Assembly (NCBI RefSeq): GCF_003386535.1
Contig: NZ_QTTN01000004.1
Span: forward strand, 62,001 to 126,000
DNA: 64,000 bases
Direction of reading: 5' to 3'
Source: Paenibacillus taihuensis
GTDB taxonomy: Bacteria; Bacillota; Bacilli; Paenibacillales; Paenibacillaceae
Shown here: one piece after another, positions 23,760 to 33,648 of the stretch
Layout: each line of letters begins with the position of its first letter
Numbering within the stretch: position 1 is the stretch's first letter
Program-made: the position numbers and the translations under genes
Notes under the pieces: generated by a model
The model's input: only the letters and a program-made list of their open reading frames with translations
What the model was told of the DNA's origin: nothing
Databases searched by the model: none

Positions 23760-25594
23760 GCAGGCCGTTCCTCCTCTCGCAACCTTCGGATGTGCATGCA
23801 GAACGTGGTCCCTTCCTCTTCACTGCTGACGAAGGATAGACCGTAAGCGGTGCCATAGACGAGTTTGATCCGCTGCACGACGTTAGCAAGACCGATCGAA
23901 GCGGAATTCGAGCCGTATGCGGACAATTCAATGCGCTCCAGCATGCCGCGAATCTCTTCCAGCTTATCCGCCGTGATCGCCGGGCCGTTATTCCAGACGG
24001 AAATGTATACTTCTTCCTCCCCATCGGACCAAACCTTGACGCGGACCTGACCGCCGCTCTTCATATAATCGATACCGTGCTTGAAACTGTTTTCCACGAG
24101 CGGCTGAACCAGCAGCTTCGGAATGAGAACGCCATCGAGTCCCTGCTCGACTTCAATCGCATAGCTCAGCCGTTCGGAAAACCGGTTCTGCTGGATGTAG
24201 AGATACAGCTCAAGCTGGCGGATCTCCGCCTTCAGCGGGAACAAGTGGCCCGGACTGATGCTGTATCGAAAGATGCGGGCGAGGGAGCCGCTGATTTTGC
24301 TTATTTTCGGCGCATCGTACATTTCGGCGAGGCCGTCAATCATGCCGAGGGTGTTATATAGAAAATGCGGGTTGATCTGCGAATGAAGCGATTTGATTTC
24401 GGCGTCCTTCTTGACCAGATCGGTCTCGTATACCTTGACGACGAGCGTATTGATCTCGCCTGCCATCTGGTTGAACCGCTGGACAATATATCCGATCTCA
24501 TCTCTTGACCGGACCGGCACCGTGAATAGATAATCGCCTCTTTCGATGGCACGCATCCCTTTGCGCAGCTGCTTGAGCGGGATCGTGATGGTCGAGGAGA
24601 GAACGCCTGCGAGCACCATCGCCCCGATGAAGCACAGGAGAGTGATCAGCATCGTTTGTCGCGCCAGTTCATTGACCGGCCTTAGCAGCGTCTTGAGCGA
24701 TACTTCCCCTACCAGAATCCAAGGAGAATTCGAAATGCCATGGGCGACGAACAACGTCGGCATGTCTCCGCTTGTCCCAACCTTTTCCCGCACCCGCTGC
24801 GAGGAATTCACGTCAAGAAGCTTCGGCATACCGTTCAAGTCAGGCGGGAAATCGTCATTCGCCGCAACCCGGGTGACGCCACCCTTCCGATCAACCAGCG
24901 CGTACGTTCCTTGTCCGCCACCGCCCAGCCCCCCGAGCCATTCGCTTAGATACCGGGGGGAAAGCTGAATGACGAGAAAACCGATAATCTTCGAGTCCGA
25001 GTAGAGCTCGATTTTGCGGATTGCCTGCACGAAAGTGAGCGTATCTGCCATTTGGCCGGTACTCGAATTTAGCGTCCTGGTTTCGACCCAGACGCCTTTA
25101 CCGCCGGTATCGATCGAAATCGCTTTCATTTTTTTGAGATCAATGCGTTCCATATTGTCGATGTTGCCCTTAACCAAGTGAATCCCGTTCATCTGGCTAA
25201 CGATAATAAACTCGGCGATCGGGTTGTTGCTCATGAACTTGCTGAACTTCCATGCGTATTGGCTATAGGCATCGGGGTCTGCGTCCATCCTTTCCACGAA
25301 ACGCCTGAACTCCGGGTCCGAGAACAGGTCCCAAGCTGAGTTTTTGATGGTTGCCAACTGCGTTTCCAGCTTGGAGGCGGATTGCTCGCCCAGGCTTCTC
25401 ATATTGCCGATGGCGCGCGCTTTAATGTCGGCGGAAGTCTGATGATAGTAAAGGCTCCCGAGTGCCGACACGACGATGGCGATCGTCAGGAAGAACAATA
25501 GCAAGATTTTGCGAAACAACGACCTGGCTACATAATCGCAGGGGGCCGCCAGCAGTTGCTTGAAACGATCGAATGCGGCTCCGCTGCTGCTCAT
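23756..25594 (-). CDS. YesM-type sensor histidine kinase
   Basis: A 612-residue membrane kinase of the LytS/YesM class: TM helix near residues 30-50, a large extracytoplasmic sensor domain, a second TM around 290-310, HAMP, His_kinase domain (SQINPHFLYNTLG, phospho-His about 408) and C-terminal HATPase (VENSFKHGID). The frame opens at a TTG at 25621, but the predicted -10 box covers that codon. ATG 25594, with GAAAGGGG 9 bases upstream, is the likelier start. Such kinases sense extracellular sugars, often through a binding protein, and phosphorylate the AraC-type regulator encoded next. Confidence 0.88.
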   Translation of the reverse strand: MSSSGAAFDRFKQLLAAPCDYVARSLFRKILLLFFLTIAIVVSALGSLYYHQTSADIKARAIGNMRSLGEQSASKLETQLATIKNSAWDLFSDPEFRRFVERMDADPDAYSQYAWKFSKFMSNNPIAEFIIVSQMNGIHLVKGNIDNMERIDLKKMKAISIDTGGKGVWVETRTLNSSTGQMADTLTFVQAIRKIELYSDSKIIGFLVIQLSPRYLSEWLGGLGGGGQGTYALVDRKGGVTRVAANDDFPPDLNGMPKLLDVNSSQRVREKVGTSGDMPTLFVAHGISNSPWILVGEVSLKTLLRPVNELARQTMLITLLCFIGAMVLAGVLSSTITIPLKQLRKGMRAIERGDYLFTVPVRSRDEIGYIVQRFNQMAGEINTLVVKVYETDLVKKDAEIKSLHSQINPHFLYNTLGMIDGLAEMYDAPKISKISGSLARIFRYSISPGHLFPLKAEIRQLELYLYIQQNRFSERLSYAIEVEQGLDGVLIPKLLVQPLVENSFKHGIDYMKSGGQVRVKVWSDGEEEVYISVWNNGPAITADKLEEIRGMLERIELSAYGSNSASIGLANVVQRIKLVYGTAYGLSFVSSEEEGTTFCMHIRRLREEERPA

Positions 25595-25619
25595 ACCGGC
25601 CATCCCCTTTCGTACCTTC

Positions 25620-25649
25620 AATGTAATGCGGTTCTCCGCAGTCTGTCAA
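25620..25649 (-). promoter_or_regulatory. Promoter of the kinase-regulator-binding protein operon
   Basis: TTGACA (25649-25644) and TACATT (25625-25620) are 18 bases apart on the minus strand. The start point would be near 25613, leaving a short leader with GAAAGGGG before ATG 25594. Confidence 0.6.
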
Positions 25650-25756
25650 GAGACGGCGGAAGCCGGCCGCGCGCATGCGTATGCAAGCGCCGCGACCGGC
25701 TAGTTTGCCGGATCAGTCTTATTTCCAGCGGTAATATAATCATAATCAGCCTGCTC

Positions 25757-28700
25757 TTAGACGAACCGCTTGTAAAGATTATAGAGCAGCACGGCTGCCT
25801 GCGCCCGCGTGCTCGATGCAGCAGGCGCAATGCGCTCGCCGTCGCCATGGACGAGATCCAAGTAAACGAGAGTCGTGACGCCGGCAACCGCATAAGTCGG
25901 GACCTGATCAGCGTCCTTGAAGCTCAGCGGCGCTTCGCTGCCGGAATCTGCAATAAGCTCCGCCGCCTTTAGCGCCTTTTGCGTCATGACCATCATATCG
26001 GCTCTGGAAATCGCCGCCTTCGGATTGAATCTGCCATCTCCTGATCCCTGCACGATTCCGAGTCTTTGCGCGACGCGCACGGCGCGCTCGTAGTAGGCGC
26101 CTGCCGGAACGTCAACGAATCCTTCGCCCTCATGGCCGTTAAGCTCCAGCGTACGCATCAGCATTACGAGGAAGTCAGCCCTCGTAATCCAGTCGTTCGG
26201 CTCGAAGGCCGAATCGGAAACGCCGTTCACGATGCCCTTCGAGGCGAGAACTTCGACGGAGTGTCTGGCCCAGGACAGGTTCGCGATATCCGTGAACGTC
26301 TTGTTCGCATAAGCGATTGCATAGGTGCTGAAGTGGGTTGTCTTGAACGTGATCTGCCCGGTCTCCACATCATACTTGCCGTTCGGGACTGGGGTTGCCT
26401 CCCCATTCGCGCCAATATACCAGACGACGATATGTTCGGGGTCAGCCTTCTCCGCATCGCTTGGCGCGTAAGGAACGGATACGGTTACCGGCGTATTCGG
26501 ATTGTTCCATGCCACAACCCGATCCCCAGACTTGACGGTCAGCTCAATAACAGGGTGATCGCCGATCAGCTGTGCCGCATTGCCTGGCAATGCGCTCTTA
26601 TCGGCTGCTGCAAGATTGATACTGACGTCGCCGGATATCCCGGTTCCTTGGAACATGCCGGACGGAAGCCGGACGGTTCCGACCGGGGTTGCAATTTCGA
26701 TTGTGACCGGACCCTGCGTATTCGCGAATGCTTCAGCCGGAAGCTTGACTTCGTATTCCACCGTTTCGGACTCCCCGTCAACGGAGAAACGCACGACCTT
26801 GTGATCGGAGCCGGACTCCTGTACGGCATCCGCCAGCGCTTTGGTCCATGCGGCCGAATCGACGGCGATTTGCTGTTTCCCCTCGCCGGCCGAATTGCCA
26901 TTGCCGTTGCCATTGCCGTTTCCACTTCCACTTCCATTGCCATTGCCATTGCCGTTTCCGTTGCCGTTATTCGACGGATCGAAGCCGACATTCAGCTCGG
27001 AGATGCGCAGATCGTCATACTTCGAATTCGTCACTTCCAATTTCACGTACCTGCCGCTGTGCGCAGAAGGAAACTGAAGCGCGTACTCGCCGATCGTTGA
27101 TTCCGGATCGTCAACCGTAACGGTAGGCGCCTCCGCGTCGTCCACGACCTTCACAAGCTGGTCCGGACTATCGCCGACATACGCATTGTAGCGATAGATC
27201 ATGCCGCCGTCATAGTCCATCTGCGTGCGATACCAGATGCTGCTGACGTTATAGCTCTTGCCTAGATCCAGCATGATAAAATGCGGCTTCGGCGGATCAT
27301 CCCAGCTGACCCACCAGTTCGTCCTCAGGTCCGAATCCAGCACATTCTCAGGTGGAGCGGACGGATGCTGGCTGCTGACCGACTGCACGGACATTTCGGT
27401 TTGCGGCACGAAATTGCCCGCCTTCGGCGGAAGCATGTAAGGATCTTCCCCGCCGCCAGGCTGCTCCACTTGCGGAATCGTAATTTGGTTGCGGTCCGTC
27501 AGAATGAGGTCGCCGAACAGCGAAGGATCCTTCTGGAAGCCGATGCCGCTCATATACTCGATCCAGCCCCGCCTTTGAGCGCCTTCGCTGTCGTTGACGA
27601 GCATCGAGAAGCCGATGTCCGTCAGCCGCTCTGCCGCAGGAATCCGGCTCGCCGGCAATATTTCCGACCATTTCAGCGCGATCTCGTAATTCGTCCGCTT
27701 ATGCGCTTCGTCTCTGACGATTTTGACCGGACTGTTCTGCAGCAGGCCTGATTTCAGCTCCGCCACGTCCGAATTCGAGACCGCCTTCATCGACTCGCCG
27801 GTTTGCGAATTGAGCGCAAACAACAGCTGGTGATGGCCGATCGAATTGTAGCCGGCTGCTCTGCCAGGGTCGATCGACACCTGGACGCTGTCCGCCTGCC
27901 AAGCAAAGTCGGGCGTATTCGCTTGATAGTGCGTATCGTCCGTGACGGAGAAAGCCATGTACAGATAGTCGTCATCCCACTTCACCTTGCCGGTTGCGCT
28001 CAAATCCGATGCGCCGCCCCATGGGGAAGTCTCGTTGAAGTTTTTCGTCTGCTCCGCTTTGTCGAGGGTATACGTCATGGCGTTCTTCCACTCGTCATCC
28101 TGAATATTGCCGTCGATGACGATATTCTCGTCGCCCGCTTTCTTAACGGCGGTCAGCGAGCTAACGGCTTTCTCGATGGTTTTCGAATAACCGTCCGAGC
28201 GTTCCACTTTCACGTTAAAATGTGTCGTCCAGCCGCCAGCCAGCATAGGCGCCGGGAAGTAGAGCACCCGTTCGGACTTCGGCGCGACCGCATCAAAGCT
28301 CTGCGTGCCCGCGGAATCCGCAGGCTCGGATACGGTCACCGTTCCCGCAGGGATTGAAGCAAACGAATAATTGTTGACGAGTCTGACCGCAAATTCCCAG
28401 CCGTCGCCGCTCGTCTTCTCAACCGGATAGGTCTCGACGACGAACGAATCGACCGTCTTCGTATGCACGACCGCTTCGCCAAGCACGCTTCCTTCTTCAT
28501 TGTGCGGATGAATCGTCACGATGTTCGAATCCTGCACGGAGTCTGCGGACACATGAACCGTGATCGTATCCTGGCTCGATCCAGCGCTGAAGGTTTGCCC
28601 CGATACGACAGACCAGCCGTCCGGCAAGCTGACGTCATACGTGCCGGATAAGCTCTGCCCTTCGGCGGAACGATTGATCTTCAGCTCCACATCCTCGCCC

Positions 28701-31700
28701 GGCACGACGTTTACGAGCGCGTCTGCGGAGGAGAAGTACGGTGTGCCTACGACCGGGTCTTCTGCAAAATGGCCGACGAGATATTGCGGCAGCTCCGATG
28801 CCGTCAAGGAAATCGAGCCATTCACAGTCGCGAACGAACTGTCCTTGCCGAAAGCGTCCGTTACGGTCGTCTCGCCTGTCGTGCCGACGTTCAGGCTGAC
28901 CGACTGCTCGCCTCCGTTTGACCAGATCGCCAGCACGTCCGGACTTCCGTCCTCGTCGCTCTTGAATTTGGCGATCCTCAGATCCGGCGCGGAAGCAAAC
29001 GAATCGTAAAGCCGCTCGAATGTCTTCCCGTTCAGCAGATCGGAAGCCGCGTTAAGCGCTACATAGGACGGCTTGGATGCTCCTCCCGCCTCGAGCGACA
29101 CGAGACCGAAATTATGCTCGCCTTCGGCCGGGTTCGTCCCGTCGTTCTGGAAATCGTAGATGAATATCCTCTCGAACTTGCCGGGATTCGCGTGATTCAA
29201 AATATAAAGCTGTGAAATATACGCAGCCTGTCTGGATTCCGACACGCCTCCGTTCTGGGCGTACTGCGTCGGCCAGCCCGTCTCTGTAATCCAGATCGGG
29301 ATATGCTTCGCCGTTTTGGTCGCGATATAGGACGTAATATCTTCCGAGAAGCCGAAGACGCCTTGCTGCTCAGGGTTGTTCGCGCCTGCATACGGATGCA
29401 TCGAGAGCGCGTCCATATAATCATAGCCGCCCAAATCGATGACCCGCTTCAGGAAGGTCGAATCATAGCCCAGCACGCCGCCGCCTACGACGACCGCATC
29501 CGGGTTTGCAACTTTGACCGCAGCGTACGTCGACTTCAGCAGCTCGAAATATTGATCCGCCGAGCCGCCGCCGCCGCCGTTATATTCGTTCCACACCTCG
29601 AAATGGCTCACTTTGCCCTTCAAATGCTCGGCAACTTTAAATGCATAATTCGCGAAGGCCGTGCGTTCTTCCGGCGTATCGACGATGCCCTGTGTGTACA
29701 GATCGTTGCCGTAATCAAGAATGATCAGCGGATCGAGGCCCGCCGCAACGATCTTATTGACGTAAGCGTCGCCGCCGGAGAAGTCGAACACGCCTGGCTG
29801 CTGCTCGATGTTGCCCCAATAATATTCGTCCCGAACCGATTGAATGCCGGCTTGCTTCATAAGCGGAAGCAATATGTCGGGATTCCCCTTGGACTGCGAG
29901 AAATGGGCGCCGACGCCGAAGTTATCGATTGTCAGTTCGCGTCCGGACAAATCCTGGATGACGCTGAACCGGTACTCCTCATGCGCGCTCGGCGTTCCGT
30001 CTCCGTTCGCGACTTCGACCGCGAGCTTGTAAGCGCCGCGAGGAAGGACGCCGAGGTCGATAGGTTTATTGGCCGCTTCGCCCTGCGCGATCGTTGCCGT
30101 GAAGGCGTTCTGCAGCACGACAGCGTTGTTGTAATCAAGCACTTTATAAGTCACGCCGAACGTGCCGTCTGCCGTCTCGTTCGTCAGCGTCAAACCGAAA
30201 GCCGCGCTCTCGCCGGAATAGAATACGTTCCCGACCTTGGCGGTCGAAGCTTCGATCTTCACGCGCGCGAGCTTCGTCACGTTGATGCTGCGGAACGCGA
30301 TCGCCGCTGTCGTGCCGATCCGGAAATCGGCGCCGTTGCTTTCGTTGGCGAAATTGGCATCTTCCAGCGTGAACGTATACGTCTTCCACGTATTGGAGCC
30401 TGTCAGCTCGATGCCTTTCAAATAGGACCACGGGGTGTCGAGCGAATCATAGGCAAGCTCCCATTTGCCGCCTCCGGGGATGCTCGCGTCGAAATAGACG
30501 ACGTCGATCTGCACGGCATTCTTGCCGCCGTTTATGTAGCTGTCGCTTACATTCCCGTAGATATAGCTGGCTCCGTTCGACGGGTTTGTCTGCAGGCCGG
30601 TTTGATCGCCAAGCGTGACGAAGCTTGCGCTGCCGCCGTCCCCCGTCCATGTCGTGATCCCCTCGCTTAAGATCGGGTTATCAAAAGTCACCTTTGCATT
30701 TTGCAGCACGGGTGGGGCTTCATACTTCGTGACCGTGATGCTCCGGAACGCCACCGGAACCGTCGTGCCGATCCGGAAGTCGGCGCCGTTGCTCTCACCA
30801 GCAAACTTGGCGTCTTCCAGCGTAAACGTGTACGTCTTCCATGTGTTCGTGCCGGTCAGCTCGATGCCGCTCAGATATTTCCACGGCGTGTCCGCCGCGT
30901 CATAAGCAAGCTCCCACTTCCCGCCGTCAGGTGCTTCGGAATCGTAATACTCCACGGCCACCTGGACGGCATTCGTGCCGCCGTTAATGAAGTTGTCGTC
31001 CACGTTGCTGTAGATATAGCTCGCGCCGCTCTCCGGATTCGTCTGCAGGCCGGTCTGCCCGCCAAGCGTGACGGTGCTCGCGCCGCCGCCGTCTCCGATC
31101 CACGTCGTGATGCCCTCATTCAACACCGGATCGTTGAACGTGACCTTCGCTTGTGTCATTTCAGGGATGACCTTGGTTACGGCGATGCTCCGGAACGTCA
31201 CCGGCGCCGTCGTTTCGATCCGGAAGTCCGCTCCGTTGCACTCGTTGGCGAACTTGGCGTCCTCCAGCGTGAACGTGTACGTCTTCCATGTGTTCGAGCC
31301 CGTCAGCTCGACATTGCTCGAGTCCTTCCACGGCATATCTGCGGCGTCGTAGGTGATCTTCCATTTCCCGCCGCTCGACTCTGCCGCATCGTAATAATCG
31401 ACAGCGATCTGTACCTCGTTCGTGCCGCCGTTAATGTAGCTATCGTCTACGTTGCCGTAGATATAGCTCACGCCGCCCGCAGGGTTCGTCTGCAAGCCGG
31501 TCTGGCCGCCAAGCGAGACGGTACTTGCACCGCCGCCGTCTCCAGCCCAAGTTGTAATGCCTTCATTCAAGATCGGGTCGTCAAACGTGACCTTCACGCT
31601 TTGCGGCGCCGGATCGGCATTGGCCGATCTTGCCCCTGCCGTGAATGCAAGCAGCTGTACGCACAGCAGCGCACAGAGAACGAGCGATACTTTCTTCTTT

Positions 31701-31711
31701 AAGGCGTTCAT
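25757..31711 (-). CDS. Giant SLH-anchored modular glycoside hydrolase
   Basis: A 1984-residue secreted protein with signal peptide 1-32. Three near-identical modules of about 150 residues (about 33-485, each ending in ADFRI.T..(V/I)(T/A)FRSI) look like carbohydrate-binding beta-sandwiches. A clan-A glycosidase barrel (about 590-960) has acid/base Glu in EVWNEYN (about 709) and nucleophile Glu in ITETGWPT (about 810). Then come a CBM9/DOMON-like domain (about 1195-1405), a discoidin/F5-8 type C domain (about 1435-1575), a Gly-Asn linker (about 1583-1606), a beta-rich domain and three SLH domains (about 1810-1984) that tether it to the cell-wall polymer. AAGGAG precedes the ATG. It follows the ABC permeases and likely degrades the polysaccharide they import. 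The glycosidase family resembles GH39 but is not certain. Confidence 0.88.
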   Translation of the reverse strand: MNALKKKVSLVLCALLCVQLLAFTAGARSANADPAPQSVKVTFDDPILNEGITTWAGDGGGASTVSLGGQTGLQTNPAGGVSYIYGNVDDSYINGGTNEVQIAVDYYDAAESSGGKWKITYDAADMPWKDSSNVELTGSNTWKTYTFTLEDAKFANECNGADFRIETTAPVTFRSIAVTKVIPEMTQAKVTFNDPVLNEGITTWIGDGGGASTVTLGGQTGLQTNPESGASYIYSNVDDNFINGGTNAVQVAVEYYDSEAPDGGKWELAYDAADTPWKYLSGIELTGTNTWKTYTFTLEDAKFAGESNGADFRIGTTVPVAFRSITVTKYEAPPVLQNAKVTFDNPILSEGITTWTGDGGSASFVTLGDQTGLQTNPSNGASYIYGNVSDSYINGGKNAVQIDVVYFDASIPGGGKWELAYDSLDTPWSYLKGIELTGSNTWKTYTFTLEDANFANESNGADFRIGTTAAIAFRSINVTKLARVKIEASTAKVGNVFYSGESAAFGLTLTNETADGTFGVTYKVLDYNNAVVLQNAFTATIAQGEAANKPIDLGVLPRGAYKLAVEVANGDGTPSAHEEYRFSVIQDLSGRELTIDNFGVGAHFSQSKGNPDILLPLMKQAGIQSVRDEYYWGNIEQQPGVFDFSGGDAYVNKIVAAGLDPLIILDYGNDLYTQGIVDTPEERTAFANYAFKVAEHLKGKVSHFEVWNEYNGGGGGSADQYFELLKSTYAAVKVANPDAVVVGGGVLGYDSTFLKRVIDLGGYDYMDALSMHPYAGANNPEQQGVFGFSEDITSYIATKTAKHIPIWITETGWPTQYAQNGGVSESRQAAYISQLYILNHANPGKFERIFIYDFQNDGTNPAEGEHNFGLVSLEAGGASKPSYVALNAASDLLNGKTFERLYDSFASAPDLRIAKFKSDEDGSPDVLAIWSNGGEQSVSLNVGTTGETTVTDAFGKDSSFATVNGSISLTASELPQYLVGHFAEDPVVGTPYFSSADALVNVVPGEDVELKINRSAEGQSLSGTYDVSLPDGWSVVSGQTFSAGSSQDTITVHVSADSVQDSNIVTIHPHNEEGSVLGEAVVHTKTVDSFVVETYPVEKTSGDGWEFAVRLVNNYSFASIPAGTVTVSEPADSAGTQSFDAVAPKSERVLYFPAPMLAGGWTTHFNVKVERSDGYSKTIEKAVSSLTAVKKAGDENIVIDGNIQDDEWKNAMTYTLDKAEQTKNFNETSPWGGASDLSATGKVKWDDDYLYMAFSVTDDTHYQANTPDFAWQADSVQVSIDPGRAAGYNSIGHHQLLFALNSQTGESMKAVSNSDVAELKSGLLQNSPVKIVRDEAHKRTNYEIALKWSEILPASRIPAAERLTDIGFSMLVNDSEGAQRRGWIEYMSGIGFQKDPSLFGDLILTDRNQITIPQVEQPGGGEDPYMLPPKAGNFVPQTEMSVQSVSSQHPSAPPENVLDSDLRTNWWVSWDDPPKPHFIMLDLGKSYNVSSIWYRTQMDYDGGMIYRYNAYVGDSPDQLVKVVDDAEAPTVTVDDPESTIGEYALQFPSAHSGRYVKLEVTNSKYDDLRISELNVGFDPSNNGNGNGNGNGNGSGSGNGNGNGNGNSAGEGKQQIAVDSAAWTKALADAVQESGSDHKVVRFSVDGESETVEYEVKLPAEAFANTQGPVTIEIATPVGTVRLPSGMFQGTGISGDVSINLAAADKSALPGNAAQLIGDHPVIELTVKSGDRVVAWNNPNTPVTVSVPYAPSDAEKADPEHIVVWYIGANGEATPVPNGKYDVETGQITFKTTHFSTYAIAYANKTFTDIANLSWARHSVEVLASKGIVNGVSDSAFEPNDWITRADFLVMLMRTLELNGHEGEGFVDVPAGAYYERAVRVAQRLGIVQGSGDGRFNPKAAISRADMMVMTQKALKAAELIADSGSEAPLSFKDADQVPTYAVAGVTTLVYLDLVHGDGERIAPAASSTRAQAAVLLYNLYKRFV
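26888..26962. repeat. Gly-Asn linker coding repeat
   Basis: Short tandem units of CATTGCC/GTTTCC/ACTTCC (minus strand GGNAAT-type hexamers) encode the GN/GS linker of the SLH glycosidase. It is a slippage-prone tract within the gene and not a CRISPR array. Confidence 0.75.
30240..31620. repeat. Three tandem ~450-bp intragenic repeats
   Basis: Units at about 31170-31620, 30710-31160 and 30240-30700 encode the three N-terminal modules of the SLH glycosidase. They are highly similar at DNA level (shared blocks around CGTGTACGTCTTCCA and the TGGGATCGGCACGAC region), which indicates recent duplication or ongoing homogenisation. Confidence 0.75.
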
Positions 31712-31747
31712 AATCGCACTCCTTCTGAATGAAATAGGAACACAAGA

Positions 31748-31763
31748 TTGAAAGCGATTCCGC
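31748..31763. promoter_or_regulatory. Candidate cre site upstream of the SLH glycosidase
   Basis: TTGAAAGCGATTCCGC matches the CcpA site consensus at most positions (TGNNARCG core intact; last CA is CG). It lies 37 bases upstream of the start codon. Confidence 0.45.
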
Positions 31764-31848
31764 AGATGTCCGAGCTTCTCTCCTTTCCGCAGCGGAAGAC
31801 GGCCGCTTCCCTTTCAGAGCCGCGGCCGATGTACCGGGAGGCGAAGGA

Positions 31849-32682
31849 CTATCCTTTTACTCCTGTCGTTACGATGCCTTCCACGATATAACGCTGACCG
31901 AGGAAGAAAGTTGCCAGTACTGGGAGCATAAGGAGAATACCGGCCGCGGTCGCGACCGACTGGATCACCAGCTTCGTTCCGTTCGCTGTATAGCTAATCA
32001 TGCTGAGGGCGGTAGCCAGCGGATAATGATCCTGCTTCAGGAACATGAACGGGGTCATGAAATCGCCCCATGAGCCCTGAAACGTCATAATGGACACCGT
32101 CGCTACGACTGGCAGCGAAATCGGCAGGAAGATGTTCCAGTACGTCCGGAAGATCGAGCAGCCGTCGATTCTTGCCGCCTCCTCCAGCTCCTTCGGAATG
32201 GAAGAAAAAAACTGGCGGTACAGAAAAATAAAAAATGCATTGCCGCCGAGTCCCCAGAAAAGCCAAGGCCAATACGTATCCAGAAGCCCGTACTTGTGGA
32301 ACAAAATATAGGTCGGGATTTGCGTAACGATGCCAGGCAGCATCATCGTCGAGAGCACGATCATGAATAGCACGCCGCGTCCCGGCGCCTGGATGCGAGC
32401 AAAAGCATAGCCGACGAGCCCGCTGACCAGCGTAGACGTGCAGAGCGAAATAGAACAAATGACAATTGAATTTCGCGCGTAGCTCCAGAAAGCGATCATC
32501 GTCGTCGCGAGCTTATAGTTCTCGAAATGAAAACCGTTAGGCAGCAGAGCAGCCGTCGACATCAGCGGACTGAGCGAATTAATGATGGCCAGATACATCG
32601 GAAACAGGAACACGGCGGAGAAAGCCACTAGAACGACGTAAACTACAGGATTGCCTTTTCGATCGCCAATTGCCGTTTTCAT
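31849..32682 (-). CDS. Carbohydrate ABC transporter permease (MalG-type)
   Basis: A 277-residue permease with six predicted helices and the EAA loop (EELEEAARIDGCSIFRTYWNIFLPI) that contacts the ATPase. The frame extends to 32778 but ATG 32682 follows AGGAGGGGTGA and begins 2 bases after the first permease stop, so that start is chosen. It ends in the usual GIVTTGVKG tail of CUT1-family inner permeases. No ATPase gene is in the cluster, so a shared MsmX-type ATPase encoded elsewhere is expected. Confidence 0.9.
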   Translation of the reverse strand: MKTAIGDRKGNPVVYVVLVAFSAVFLFPMYLAIINSLSPLMSTAALLPNGFHFENYKLATTMIAFWSYARNSIVICSISLCTSTLVSGLVGYAFARIQAPGRGVLFMIVLSTMMLPGIVTQIPTYILFHKYGLLDTYWPWLFWGLGGNAFFIFLYRQFFSSIPKELEEAARIDGCSIFRTYWNIFLPISLPVVATVSIMTFQGSWGDFMTPFMFLKQDHYPLATALSMISYTANGTKLVIQSVATAAGILLMLPVLATFFLGQRYIVEGIVTTGVKG

Positions 32683-32684
32683 GT

Positions 32685-33587
32685 TCACCCCTCCTGGTCC
32701 GTTTCGTAATGGACCCAATATTTGCTCGTTACGAACACGACGATCGACAGCAGCAGAATGATAAGGAACAAAATCCACAGCAACGCCATGCCGTAAGCGA
32801 ACCGCTGAAACGCAAAGATTTGCTGGAACGCATGCACGAAGTAGAGATAGTTCGGCTCAATCGGACGGGCGAGCAATTCGGTCCCAGTCAGCAGAATCGG
32901 CTGCAGGTAGATTTGCAGCGAGCCGATGATGCCCATGATGACGTTGAAGAAAATAACCGGCGTCATGAGCGGCAGCGTAATATGGGTCAGCCTGCTGAGG
33001 CCCGATGCGCCGTCGATTTCAGCCGCTTCATACAGCTCGCGCGGAATGCCTTTGAGCCCCGCCAGATTGATCAGCACGCCGCCGCCGGCTCCCCAAAGCA
33101 GCATCATCACGAGCGAAACGGTCGCATAGTCGTATCCGAGCCAGTTGACTTCCGGCAGGTGCAGAAGCTTCAAAATGTTGTTCAATATGCCGTCGTTGCT
33201 CGAGAACATGAATTTCCACATCAGCACGCTGGACAGCGCAGGCACGATGGACGGCAAATAGAAGATCGTCCGGTACACGCCGACTCCGCGCACTTTCACA
33301 TTCAGCAGCAGAGCCAGACCGAGTCCGAGGAGAACGCCCAGCGGTACGTTAAACGCCGTCACGACCAGCGTTGTGCCTAGCGCATGCATCGCGTCCGTAT
33401 CCGTAAATACGTTGTGGTAATTGTGAAAGCCCGTAAATTTCAGGTGATGGATATTGAACCCGTAATAGTTCGTAAAGCTGAGAAACAGGCCGTACAGCAT
33501 CGGATAAAGCCCGAACAGCAGAAACACGATGAGCCACGGCGATACCATCAGGTAAAAGGCAAAGGTCCTTCTCGTTCTATCTTTCAT
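32685..33587 (-). CDS. Carbohydrate ABC transporter permease (MalF-type)
   Basis: A 300-residue permease with six helices, the N-terminal AFYLMVSPWLIVFLLFGLYP segment and the EAA loop (RELYEAAEIDGASGLSRLTHITLPLM). AGGAAGGAG precedes the ATG. It lies between the binding-protein gene and the second permease in a CUT1 oligosaccharide importer operon. Confidence 0.9.
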   Translation of the reverse strand: MKDRTRRTFAFYLMVSPWLIVFLLFGLYPMLYGLFLSFTNYYGFNIHHLKFTGFHNYHNVFTDTDAMHALGTTLVVTAFNVPLGVLLGLGLALLLNVKVRGVGVYRTIFYLPSIVPALSSVLMWKFMFSSNDGILNNILKLLHLPEVNWLGYDYATVSLVMMLLWGAGGGVLINLAGLKGIPRELYEAAEIDGASGLSRLTHITLPLMTPVIFFNVIMGIIGSLQIYLQPILLTGTELLARPIEPNYLYFVHAFQQIFAFQRFAYGMALLWILFLIILLLSIVVFVTSKYWVHYETDQEG

Positions 33588-33648
33588 GCTTCCACTCCTT
33601 CCTCGAAAAGGAAGGGAGAGTTCAAATTGGAACCCCCCCGGTGTTGAA

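Noticed and set aside
26888-26962. CRISPR-like short tandem repeat
   Set aside because: In-frame Gly-Asn linker of the glycosidase, with no unique spacers.
26066-30670. Long plus-strand frames (344 and 455 codons) opposite the SLH glycosidase
   Set aside because: They are GC-driven shadows of the repeated, strongly biased coding sequence on the minus strand. They lack ribosome binding sites and recognisable domains.
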